A stretch of DNA of 32,325 bases from Lachnospiraceae bacterium (lineage in GTDB: Bacteria > Bacillota > Clostridia > Lachnospirales > Lachnospiraceae): the NCBI GenBank assembly GCA_017443065.1, contig JAFSPF010000079.1:75326-107650 (forward strand). The letters are read 5' to 3'. The translations under genes and the position numbers were made by a program. Positions 15,301 to 22,033 of this stretch are shown one piece after another; the first letter of the stretch is position 1, and each line of letters opens with the position of its first letter. The notes beneath the pieces are model-generated. The model had not been told where the DNA came from and made no database searches. It worked only from the letters and a program-made list of their open reading frames with translations.

Positions 15301-17357
15301 TTTCCTTCAGTGTCCCCGTCGCCTTCTTCCAGCTCTTTATTAAAGTCAAATTCATCTTTAAAGGCTTCATCCGGATTCTCTTTCGAGGAATCATACTCCG
15401 TATACCATCCGCCGAATTCATAGCCTTTGTAGGCATTACCCACAACATACTGTGTGGGCTTCTCCACCTTGTCACCGTCGAGGACGTTCTGATCGGGGAT
15501 CTCGTCAAAGATCTCCTTTACAAGTTCGAATTTTACGTTATGCGACGAAGCGAATACCGGCACGAGTTCAATGTCCGCGCCTTCAATCGTCACACTGTTA
15601 CCCTTTACTGTTTCGCCGTCATCTCCCGCATATTTCCAGCCGGTCATCTTCTCTCCGGCAGGGACGATCAGACCCATTGCAACTGCCTGATCTGTGGTGG
15701 GGATCTTCACATTTGTCCCGTCAACATCGGTGATGGTGTTAAGGACTCTCTCCATCTCCGCATCCGCGTAGAGCGTGACCGTGTACTGCGTATCGAACTT
15801 CGCGTAGACTTTGATGATTTTATCTTCGGCTGTAACACCGGCATCTTCCGCTGCTTTCTTTGTCGCGGGATCGATGGTGACTGCTCCAATTTCTACCTTT
15901 TCATCCGTCAGGTTTCCTTCTTCATCCGCCTTGAACCAGCCGGCAAAGGTATGCTTCGCGTCGCCTGCCGGATCCGCCGGTACCGCGAGCGTGTCGCCGT
16001 CATGTACGATGATCTCGTCGACCTTTACGGTGTTGTTTGTCGGATTCTCATAATCACCCACATAGAATACGTAGGTGTGGCGGATGTATTCTTCCACATC
16101 GTCATCGGTGTACTTGCCGCCGACAATGCCGTAGACCGTGAAGTGATCGGTATCAAAGGAGCTCGTGCGGGAGGAGGCATCCGCAACCGGTGCCGCGTTG
16201 CCGTGGTCATCGATCGTGACGGCGTTGTGGCTTTCGCCCTGCACCGCGCGCTTCGCCGTCAGGCGCACCTTCACCGCGCCCTGCGGCTGGATTTCTTTCC
16301 CGTCATGATGGAAGGTGATATCGACCGCGACCGCATCGATGATCTCTGTGTTCTCACCCGTCATCTTCTGTGCCGCGCTGATCGCCGCCTGTGTGGAAAC
16401 CGGAGCCACCTTCATCTCCGTGCCCTCCGGGAACACGCCCTCTCCGACGGAAGCGCTCACACGCACATCTGCGGTTTCGCCCTTCCAGCTGGCTGCGGGG
16501 TAGGCGATTTCGGGTTCTTCTTCGGTTTCTTCTTTTTCTTCAGCTTCTGCCTGATTTTCTTCTTCTTTATTTTCTTCTGCTTTCTCTTCTTCCGCTGCCG
16601 CTTCTTCCTGTTTCTCTTCTTCTTTCTGCTCTTCCGTTACCGCCTCTTCCTGTTTTTCTTCGGCCGCGGGCTCTTCCTTCACTTCCGCTGCAGGCGCTGC
16701 TGCCTGCACCTTGTTGAAGTGTGCGGTATAGGTATGATTTACACCGTCAAACACGGGCACGAACTTCGCTTCGGCCTTGTCGATGGTCTGATTCTGTTCG
16801 TTTGTCCAATGGGAGAATACATAGCCTTCGTCAGCGATGGCCGTTGCGCCCTGTACCGCAGGCGCCGCGACATTCACCTCTTCTTTTTCCATGCTGACCT
16901 TGCCGCCTTCGGCTGCCTTGTATGTGAGGGTGATCACTGCGGGGGCTTCCGGGGCAGATGCCTGCTCCGCTGCAGGAGCGGGTGTCGCTTCCACTGCCGC
17001 CTGCGCTTCCGCCGCCGCCTGCGCTTCCGCTGCCGCCTGCGCCTCCGCTGCTGCCTGCGCCTCTGCTGCTGCCTGCGCCTCTGCTGCTGCCTGCGCCTCC
17101 GCTGCTGCCTGCGCCTCTGCCGCCGCCTGCGCCTCTGCCGCCACCTGCGCTTCCGCCGCTGCCTGCGCTTCCGCTTCCGCCGCTGCGGCTTCATCCAGCA
17201 CGCCGTCTTCCGCCGCAAAGCTCTTCAGCGTGAAGTAGCTGTTTCCGACCGTCGAGAACATGACGATCAGCGCAACAAGAGCAGCACCGATTCTGGTTCT
17301 CCTCTTTTTCCTGATCAGATTGTTCCAGCGGATGGTTGTGGTGGTGTTCTTCTTCAT
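12351..17357 (-). CDS. giant secreted InlB-repeat surface protein with Cna_B domain (paralogue 2)
   Basis: 1668 residues from the ATG at 17357, chosen because AAGGAGG lies 8 nt upstream and the sequence then begins MKKNTTTTIRWNNLIRKKRR, matching paralogue 1; the frame is open further upstream but that part is leader RNA. Order: signal peptide (to ~51), ten AEAQAA hexapeptide units, InlB-like repeat, E/K-rich stalk, conserved domain ending FDTDHFTVYGIVG, several InlB B-type repeats, shared central domain ~875-1060 (GQTVFNADN), more repeats, one Cna_B domain (~1475-1565, beginning ITYELSKVWDD and ending VTNTHTP, with the Lys and Asn expected for an isopeptide bond), a Pro-rich spacer, GARRGQTGDD, a hydrophobic helix and KRKKEEE. 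Probable wall-anchored adhesin; ligand unknown. Confidence 0.9.
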   Translation of the reverse strand: MKKNTTTTIRWNNLIRKKRRTRIGAALVALIVMFSTVGNSYFTLKSFAAEDGVLDEAAAAEAEAQAAAEAQVAAEAQAAAEAQAAAEAQAAAEAQAAAEAQAAAEAQAAAEAQAAAEAQAAVEATPAPAAEQASAPEAPAVITLTYKAAEGGKVSMEKEEVNVAAPAVQGATAIADEGYVFSHWTNEQNQTIDKAEAKFVPVFDGVNHTYTAHFNKVQAAAPAAEVKEEPAAEEKQEEAVTEEQKEEEKQEEAAAEEEKAEENKEEENQAEAEEKEETEEEPEIAYPAASWKGETADVRVSASVGEGVFPEGTEMKVAPVSTQAAISAAQKMTGENTEIIDAVAVDITFHHDGKEIQPQGAVKVRLTAKRAVQGESHNAVTIDDHGNAAPVADASSRTSSFDTDHFTVYGIVGGKYTDDDVEEYIRHTYVFYVGDYENPTNNTVKVDEIIVHDGDTLAVPADPAGDAKHTFAGWFKADEEGNLTDEKVEIGAVTIDPATKKAAEDAGVTAEDKIIKVYAKFDTQYTVTLYADAEMERVLNTITDVDGTNVKIPTTDQAVAMGLIVPAGEKMTGWKYAGDDGETVKGNSVTIEGADIELVPVFASSHNVKFELVKEIFDEIPDQNVLDGDKVEKPTQYVVGNAYKGYEFGGWYTEYDSSKENPDEAFKDEFDFNKELEEGDGDTEGNIVLYAKWIPAEVNYTIEVWLESAHVGEPEFQQYGAPIEKKGESDSPVPVSDILNDYKNDKYKSETPGFFHWSGNGEVNGSDERAVVEVVSDGKAPVEYGTDGNPTDPTGTEATISPDGTTVVRIYYCRDTYYVHFLFADNKDDVKNKIIARAERKIDGYSVGSTLNEYGKNNLPEGVDKNVSFPVIQAKYREYLYEAAYITNPGYGDLFDAFLGDKRWFFKRIDFNGSGQTVFNADNKTSPVKPNKDPGDGGDLYVLLYMKSGQKTYVYQKLYYDKVYTQDEIRSGKIEPVLKGEPVKIVYTTDGDHGHAHKFTIGNSEGGYTLVDVTGHYGVKVNEVGEIRQDNPKLEKGTHKFYWVNGDNPSEDVPVETIYHHLVPEAYNITFKQTKNAGYVNGEKISDDSKESDVTIEGVFYGSDLSEILEGNIPDWNELTDDRGVVYSRKGDWLGDDIASDGSLPETMPAHDMVFYLDWTAGTYTVTYDPGYEGGKVVEKDNLAWGVRVPDPAEIGNNEREGWTLLGWEAYELDRDDDGNRVKGQRIGDGYFTFNTPVKQDLYLLAKWAKPGGYQVVYQKGLHGTIDGADEEKGEKKDLQTYASNAQAPVKYTATPEEGWVFTGWAIGGTQAKETKEDGSKIYYGSGDVFGYTEADDKADGAEDSVLTLVAQYAKVERLTKVTYHSNYPGGGPDHAVTIDDEVFVINDTFEVKTVDATKVGFQEFYTAPNGGRYQFAGWTTSKDAPKLGFDVSDEYEYFKPGDSVAAGSDKDANGNHTNHLYAVWIVVQEDITYELSKVWDDADNRDGIRPASVTIRVTVNGEATDYVLTATGGWRASFKLPKYAEDGTPISYEVTVSEPEVPEGYTSVMSGSGTVFTVTNTHTPTTPPSTPPTPPVPPLPDPGDPEDIPVPTLPDPEAPGVLGEVRRTNANDPITNAYHTTETKAVAGARRGQTGDDLDNSALAIMFGGMVIASVLMAGGKRKKEEE
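16996..17175 (-). repeat. ten 18-bp tandem repeats encoding AEAQAA units
   Basis: Ten consecutive 18-bp units, each with core cctgcgc on the plus strand, encode EAQAAA (one unit has V). They form an Ala/Glu/Gln-rich helical or extended spacer immediately after the signal peptide of paralogue 2. Synonymous differences among units indicate older duplication with drift. Paralogue 1 has a Pro/Ala/Glu-rich spacer in the same place. Confidence 0.92.
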
Positions 17358-17444
17358 GATGCTCCCTCCTTCAGGTACTTCCTGCGACCCTCCTGTGGTC
17401 TTCCGTTTACTGCTTCCGGTTCCCCCGGCCTCCTTGCCGGGTAC

Positions 17445-17540
17445 AAAAAAACGAGCCTCTTGTGATACGTGCGGCGGGACCCCCTCTCTTTCGGGTGTCC
17501 ATTCCTTCACGAATCTCAGGCTCGATGTTGCGGGCGTTCC
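17445..17540 (-). ncRNA. structured leader RNA, copy 2 (candidate cis-regulatory element, unnamed)
   Basis: Same architecture as 10579-10670. CGAGCCT (17518-17524) pairs with AGGCTCG (17452-17458), followed by seven T residues on the minus strand. GATTCG (17510-17515) pairs with CGTATC (17464-17469). The inner stem is GGACACCC (17493-17500) with GGGGGTCC (17477-17484), different bases from copy 1 but still paired, i.e. covariation. The 16 nt before the outer stem are identical in both copies. Lies about 90 nt upstream of the start of paralogue 2. Confidence 0.72.
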
Positions 17541-17753
17541 TTGGATTCCTTGTCTTTCACGCAATACACTTTCATTGCGTTCAACTCATATATCGGCAGG
17601 AATCATGTTTTATATAAGAGGATTCATGATTTTTCTTTTATGATTTTTGTATTTTCCCGAAGAAATATAGCAAAAATGGCCCTTGGAATTGATAAAATAT
17701 TATGCTTTCGGATGTTGACTATTTCGGTCAGCGCCCATCCGCTCCGGGCCTTG
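17541..17753. other. AT-rich intergenic region upstream of paralogue 2
   Basis: No gene is seen. A hairpin (ACGCAAT 17559-17565 with ATTGCGT 17574-17580, 8-nt loop) lies just upstream of the leader RNA. The A/T-rich part at 17580-17720 should contain the minus-strand promoter; TATATAA- and TATATT-like boxes exist but none has a good -35, so none is chosen. A CGATATA word is shared with the equivalent place upstream of paralogue 1. Confidence 0.5.
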
Positions 17754-17773
17754 CCCCGCGCAATCACGCGGGG
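17754..17773 (-). terminator. GC-rich hairpin overlapping the 3' end of the small membrane protein gene
   Basis: CCCCGCG (17767-17773 read on minus) pairs with CGCGGGG (17754-17760), loop TGATTG containing the stop codon. No T tract follows, so it is a weak or factor-assisted terminator at best. It is the only candidate end signal of the 22.7-17.7 kb operon. Confidence 0.4.
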
Positions 17774-18177
17774 CTTGTGTTTTCTTCATCCGCAACCGTC
17801 TCCGTCTGCTTCCGGGAGAAGGCCGGCACCAGCAGGAAGAGGATGCCGCCCGCAATCAGGTAGACGATCGTAAGTTCGGAGCTCGTGCCGTAGATATCCA
17901 GCGCGCCGCGGAAGAAGGAACCGACCGTCAGGGTGGCAATGGCCAGATGCCAGAACATCGCGCCCTTCTCCCCGAAGGGGAGCTGCTTCTTCGTAATCGC
18001 TGCGATCAGATACGGTGCCGCGCCGAGGAGCAGCGGGAGCAGGAAGGCAAAGTGCATGTAGGGCGATGTCACGCCGAAGCCGAAGGCTTCGTAGATCAGT
18101 CCGAAGGCAAGGCACAGAATGCTCGCACCCGTATAAATCAATCCGGTTTTCATGTTTTGCTTCTTTACATCTGTCAT
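17764..18177 (-). CDS. small four-helix membrane protein of unknown function
   Basis: 137 residues from the ATG at 18177, preferred because GGAGG lies 8 nt upstream; a 14-residue longer version would overlap the gene upstream. It has four hydrophobic segments (TGLIYTGASILCLAFGLIY; FAFLLPLLLGAAPYLIAAI; an MFWHLAIATLTVGSF helix; LTIVYLIAGGILFLLVPAF) and a short acidic tail. I do not recognise a family. It is the last gene of the VTC/DUF4956/CBM/phosphodiester-glycosidase operon, 22 bp after the preceding stop, so it may be an accessory membrane partner of that surface system (inference). Confidence 0.8.
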   Translation of the reverse strand: MTDVKKQNMKTGLIYTGASILCLAFGLIYEAFGFGVTSPYMHFAFLLPLLLGAAPYLIAAITKKQLPFGEKGAMFWHLAIATLTVGSFFRGALDIYGTSSELTIVYLIAGGILFLLVPAFSRKQTETVADEENTSPA

Positions 18178-18199
18178 GGTTTTAACCTCCGTGCTTTTC

Positions 18200-19468
18200 T
18201 TAATAACCAACATACACAATATCGCTTACGCTTCTCTCGTCAATGCTGTTGCCGCCCGTGGTCGGGTTGTTGACAACCGTTCCGTTAAAGACCATCGTGG
18301 AGGAGCCGCCGCCGTCCAGATTGTACGCGTCCTTCACGCCGATGCTCTGCAGGAAGGAGGCCAGCTGGTACAGCGACAATCCTTCGCTTGCGTTCGTTCT
18401 GCCGTCGCTCACCACGAGGACATAATGCAGATCGTCAATGATGCCGATGGCGGTACGCGGATTGGAGGCCTTGGCCTTGCCGACCTCTTCCGTCTGCGAC
18501 ACCTGAATCTCCCCGTCCGCAAGCAGGGCCGGGCCGAAGGACCAGGTTTCCTTTGCGCCCTCCGCAAGCAGATCCGCCGCGCTCACCTCTCCTTCGTTGT
18601 AGAAGGTAAAGTTGCCGTCCGACATCAGCGCCAGGCCCTCGCTCCCGTTGGAGCTGTCCCGGTACAGTACGCCGTCGCGGATGACATAGCCCCGGTTGCG
18701 GGAGCCGTAGAAGTCACCGTTGATGGCAAGGATCGCGTTATGCTGCGCCGCAATCTCCGAGGTTTCCGCCTTCACGTTTTTTCCGTAGGCGTTCTGCGCA
18801 AAGGCCGTCTGCAGGTATTCCGCGGAGGAGAGCGTCACGTCCGCCACATACACGGTCGTATCGTTGGTCTCATACTGCGTGATCTGAATGGAGATGTTTT
18901 CATCTTCATAGCTGTCGGCGGTGACGGTGCCTGTGGCTGCGGACTGTGCGCCGCTCTCCGCTTTCGTTGTGCCCGCCGCGTCCGTTGCGACAGAAGCTTC
19001 CGTTCCGCTTGCGCTCTTCGTGCTGTCAGCGCCGGGCAGTGTCGGCAGATCCGGGATCGTCGCCTGGCCGGAGGAGCTCCGGCTGTTATCGGTCCCGAAG
19101 CCGCCGCTCATCCCGAAGCCGCCTGCGCCGTTTCCGCGGCCGCCGAAGTCTCCGTTTGCGCGTCCGCCGAAGTCTCCCGTGCCGGAGAAATCACCGCCGC
19201 CGCGCGATCCCTTGCCGCCACGTCCGCGCATGCCGTTGCCGTCACCGCGTCCGCCGCGGCCGCCCGCCTGCTTTGTCTCCATCGTGTATTCCGAAGAGAC
19301 CGCGCCGTTCGTCGCCTGCTCCGTGACGCTGTCTTCCTGTGCGACCACCGTATAGGTCCTCGGGATCACGAAGGTGTCCAGCGCCGCGTAGGTGGTGAAG
19401 CCGACAAGCGCCGTGCTGTAGGCGATCACAAAAACCTTCCTGAATTTGCTGTTCTTTTTCTGTTCCAT
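18200..19468 (-). CDS. phosphodiester glycosidase (NAGPA-type) family surface protein
   Basis: 422 residues with an N-terminal membrane anchor (KVFVIAYSTALVGFTTYAAL), then a Gly/Arg-rich low-complexity stretch (~68-135), then a C-terminal domain of the phosphodiester glycosidase family (PF09992, relatives of N-acetylglucosamine-1-phosphodiester alpha-N-acetylglucosaminidase). Family marks: INGDFYGSRNRGYVIRDG, NPRTAIGIIDDLHYVLVVSDGR and NLDGGGSSTMVFNG. Bacterial members are attached to exopolysaccharide or wall polymer genes and would cleave sugar-phosphodiester bonds outside the cell. Its ribosome binding site AGAAGGAGA is embedded in the last Arg codons and stop of the gene upstream (3-bp gap), so the two are translated together. 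The Gly/Arg region is presumably a disordered linker. Confidence 0.87.
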   Translation of the reverse strand: MEQKKNSKFRKVFVIAYSTALVGFTTYAALDTFVIPRTYTVVAQEDSVTEQATNGAVSSEYTMETKQAGGRGGRGDGNGMRGRGGKGSRGGGDFSGTGDFGGRANGDFGGRGNGAGGFGMSGGFGTDNSRSSSGQATIPDLPTLPGADSTKSASGTEASVATDAAGTTKAESGAQSAATGTVTADSYEDENISIQITQYETNDTTVYVADVTLSSAEYLQTAFAQNAYGKNVKAETSEIAAQHNAILAINGDFYGSRNRGYVIRDGVLYRDSSNGSEGLALMSDGNFTFYNEGEVSAADLLAEGAKETWSFGPALLADGEIQVSQTEEVGKAKASNPRTAIGIIDDLHYVLVVSDGRTNASEGLSLYQLASFLQSIGVKDAYNLDGGGSSTMVFNGTVVNNPTTGGNSIDERSVSDIVYVGY

Positions 19469-19471
19469 GAC

Positions 19472-21322
19472 TTATCTCCTTCTCTGATATAACATTGCGA
19501 TGCCGATGCCGAGAATCAGGATCACCGCGGAGGTACCCAGTTCCATCCATGTGTCAGCGCCAAAGGACGAGAGTGCGGTGCCGGAGGAGGCCGTTTCCGT
19601 TGCGGCTGTTGTGTCTGCTGTCATCTGTGACGCCTCTCCGGGCAGTGCCGGCAGCTCCGGTCTTTCACCCTCCTCCATGCCTTCCGGCAACTCCGGCGGC
19701 GTCATGCCCTCCATGCCTTCCGGCAGCTCCGGCGGTGTCATGCCCTCCATGCCTTCCGGCAGCTCCGGCGGCGTCGGCATGGTTCCTCTCGATGTATCTG
19801 TGCTGTCCGCAGACGAATCCGTGCTGCCGGTATTTCCGAATCCGCCGCGGCCGCCGGGTCCGCGCATCTGCATGCCACCACCCTGATTGAAACCGCCGCC
19901 GAAGCCCGTGCTCTGCACGTCGCCGTAGGAGGCGGAAACTTCCGTGAGTGTGATTTCCTCCGTCTGATCGCCGATCACGACGGTGTAGTTTTCTCCCACC
20001 TGCATGTCCGGACTGCTGACGTTCACCGAGGAAAAGCTGCAGGGCACTTCCCAGGAAAGGAGCACCTTGCCATCCGCATCCTCCAGGGCAAAGGTCGTGC
20101 CCGCTTCCGCGCCTGCGGAAAAGTTATACAGGGCGGAGGCCTGTGTGCTGGAGCTGTCAAAGTGCTCCGCCATGCTGTAGCTGCCGCAGGCGATCACCGT
20201 TCCTCCCGTAATCACGCACACACCGCCGGATTCCGAGGCGTAGTCGATCGCGGAATTGGTTCCGGAATTTGACAGGCTGACCAGCACCCTTCCCCCGCTG
20301 ATATAGATATCCCCGTTGGAATCCAGTCCGTCGGAATCCCGCGCATTCTCGCTGATGATCGTGATGTTGCCGCCGGAAATCGAAATCCGGGAGTCAATGC
20401 TTTCCACGGTGCCGTCCGCTTCATTTCCGGTGATAAAGCCGAAGCCGCTCCCGCCGACGCCGTTCGCGTTAAAGCCGTCATCCTCCGAATAAATCGTGAT
20501 ATTGCCGCCCGTGACCGTGATCTGCGGTGCCTCCAGTCCTTCGTGGCAGGACGGGATTTGTATTTCACCGCTCTCGACGATGATTTCCGTGTCACAATGA
20601 ATGGCATCGTCTCCCGCGTCGATCGTCAGTTCCGTATTCGTGAGCCGCACGGAATCATTTGCATGCAGCCCGTCGTCCACGGCCGTCACCGTGATGTTGC
20701 CGCCCGTGATGACGAGGGAATCATTCGCGTCGATCCCGTGCTTGTAATTTGCCGTGACCGTCAGGGTCCCGCTGCCGTTGATCGTCAGGTCGTCATGGGA
20801 AAAGATCGTGCCGCCCGCGTTGTCCGAAAGCGCCGTGTCAGAGTATGTCTCACCGCTCGTCAGGCTGTTCACCGTTCCTTCCTTTAAGGTCAGGAACACC
20901 TTGTCCGCCTGGTTGACGCGGAAGGCCGCGTCCTCTTCGCAGGTGATATCCGCACCCGCAAGCTCCACCCAGACCTTCGAGGACTGGTAGGCGTCCACGA
21001 CGATCTGTCCGTTCGTCAGCGTGCCGGAGACCACATACCTTCCGGCGTTGCTGATATAGACGCTGCCGTTAAGGACATAGGCGCCGCTGCCGCTCACCTG
21101 TGCGTCCGTGCCGTTCAGCGTGATCTGCGTCGCGGAGGAATCATCCCATGCGCCGTCCAGATCATTCTCCGTAAACACTTCGCTTCCGGTATAGCTCTCC
21201 GCATCCGCGTCCACGATCACCTCGATCCCCAGCGCCTCGCCGTTCATAAAGAGAACGGTGACGAGAACGGCCAGGACGGTCGCGATCACGCATATGAGGT
21301 TGATGTGTTTGCTGCCTGCCAT
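19472..21322 (-). CDS. Cthe_2159-type carbohydrate-binding surface protein
   Basis: 616 residues from the ATG at 21322 (AAGGAG 7 nt upstream; a start 9 codons further out overlaps the previous gene). Signal-anchor helix INLICVIATVLAVLVTVLFM, then a long region of short beta repeats with GGNITI, DDGLHANDSV and DDAIHCDTEI words. This matches the Cthe_2159 carbohydrate-binding domain family (PF14262), parallel beta-helix proteins that bind acidic polysaccharides and cellulose with calcium. After ~residue 480 comes a Gly/Arg/Phe-rich stretch, three 12-residue PPELPEGMEGMT repeats (DNA 19676-19783), a Ser/Thr-rich segment and a C-terminal helix (SAVILILGIGIAMLY) with a basic tail. It is therefore held at the membrane, exposed outward. 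Ligand unknown. Confidence 0.85.
   Translation of the reverse strand: MAGSKHINLICVIATVLAVLVTVLFMNGEALGIEVIVDADAESYTGSEVFTENDLDGAWDDSSATQITLNGTDAQVSGSGAYVLNGSVYISNAGRYVVSGTLTNGQIVVDAYQSSKVWVELAGADITCEEDAAFRVNQADKVFLTLKEGTVNSLTSGETYSDTALSDNAGGTIFSHDDLTINGSGTLTVTANYKHGIDANDSLVITGGNITVTAVDDGLHANDSVRLTNTELTIDAGDDAIHCDTEIIVESGEIQIPSCHEGLEAPQITVTGGNITIYSEDDGFNANGVGGSGFGFITGNEADGTVESIDSRISISGGNITIISENARDSDGLDSNGDIYISGGRVLVSLSNSGTNSAIDYASESGGVCVITGGTVIACGSYSMAEHFDSSSTQASALYNFSAGAEAGTTFALEDADGKVLLSWEVPCSFSSVNVSSPDMQVGENYTVVIGDQTEEITLTEVSASYGDVQSTGFGGGFNQGGGMQMRGPGGRGGFGNTGSTDSSADSTDTSRGTMPTPPELPEGMEGMTPPELPEGMEGMTPPELPEGMEEGERPELPALPGEASQMTADTTAATETASSGTALSSFGADTWMELGTSAVILILGIGIAMLYQRRR
19676..19783 (-). 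repeat. three 36-bp tandem repeats in the carbohydrate-binding protein gene
   Basis: Units begin at 19676, 19712 and 19748 and encode PPELPEGMEGMT. They form a Pro/Glu-rich spacer between the folded domain and the C-terminal membrane helix, the usual place for a wall-crossing segment. Confidence 0.9.
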
Positions 21323-21332
21323 GTCGCGCTCC

Positions 21333-22004
21333 TTATCCTGCGTAGTCACCGTTATAACTGACCAGCACCGCGCTCTCGACGCCGTTCATTGCGGCGAGCT
21401 CGTTGATGAAATCCGTGTTGTCATCCGCAAGGCGGATCTCCATGTTCAGTTCGATCTCTCCCTGTCTTGCGGTCTTCGACTTGACGACGCACTTCTTTGT
21501 CTTTGTCTTCAGGTATTCCGCAGCCTCCGTTTCCGCCGCATGGTCATCGCAGCGCAGCACCACGATGTAGGGATTCGTGTGCTCCTTGCGGTTCGCAAAG
21601 ACGAGGATCATCAGACCGATCGCAACGCTCCCGAAAACCGCAAGCGGAATCAGTCCCGCCGCCAGCACGATACCTGCCGCAAGGGACCAGAACAGAAAGG
21701 CGATGTCCAGCGGCTCCTTGATGGCGGTACGAAAACGGACGATGGACAAAGCACCGACCATACCTAAGGAAAGAACGACGTTACTTGTCACCGCGAGGAT
21801 CACGAAGGTCGTGATCATCGTGAGCCCGACGAGTGTCACGCCGAAGCTCGAAGAGTACATCACGCCGGCGTAGGTCTTTTTGTAGATCAGGTAAATGAAC
21901 AGGCCGATCGCAAAGGCGAGGGCCATCGCCAGCACCATGTCGAGGATGCTGATGCTCGATACGTTTTCCAAAAAGCTTGATTTGAAGATGTCCTGAAAAG
22001 TCAT
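21333..22004 (-). CDS. DUF4956 family membrane protein
   Basis: 223 residues. Four hydrophobic helices in the first ~155 residues (MVLAMALAFAIGLFIYLIY; FGVTLVGLTMITTFVILAV; the conserved LSLGMVGALSIVRFRTAIKE stretch; LIPLAVFGSVAIGLMILVF), then a soluble alpha/beta C-terminus of about 75 residues. GALSIVRFRTAIKEPLD is the signature of DUF4956. Members nearly always lie next to VTC-domain genes and often CotH kinases; their biochemical role is unknown. Here it lies 29 bp after the VTC gene and 10 bp before the carbohydrate-binding protein gene, clearly in one operon. Confidence 0.9.
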   Translation of the reverse strand: MTFQDIFKSSFLENVSSISILDMVLAMALAFAIGLFIYLIYKKTYAGVMYSSSFGVTLVGLTMITTFVILAVTSNVVLSLGMVGALSIVRFRTAIKEPLDIAFLFWSLAAGIVLAAGLIPLAVFGSVAIGLMILVFANRKEHTNPYIVVLRCDDHAAETEAAEYLKTKTKKCVVKSKTARQGEIELNMEIRLADDNTDFINELAAMNGVESAVLVSYNGDYAG

Positions 22005-22033
22005 TGTATTATTCCTCCGTATGTTTTATTGTT

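Noticed and set aside
14508-17465. A 985-codon plus-strand open frame opposite paralogue 2
   Set aside because: It is the antisense of the surface protein gene; its translation is Cys/Arg/Phe-rich nonsense, with no ribosome binding site, and reflects codon bias of the minus-strand gene.
17358-17564. Upstream extension of paralogue 2 by 69 codons
   Set aside because: The frame is open, but it passes through the structured leader RNA and lacks a signal peptide; AAGGAGG and similarity to paralogue 1 fix the start at 17357.
17764-18219. Longer 151-residue form of the small membrane protein
   Set aside because: The upstream ATG overlaps the previous coding region and has no ribosome binding site, whereas the ATG at 18177 has GGAGG at good spacing.
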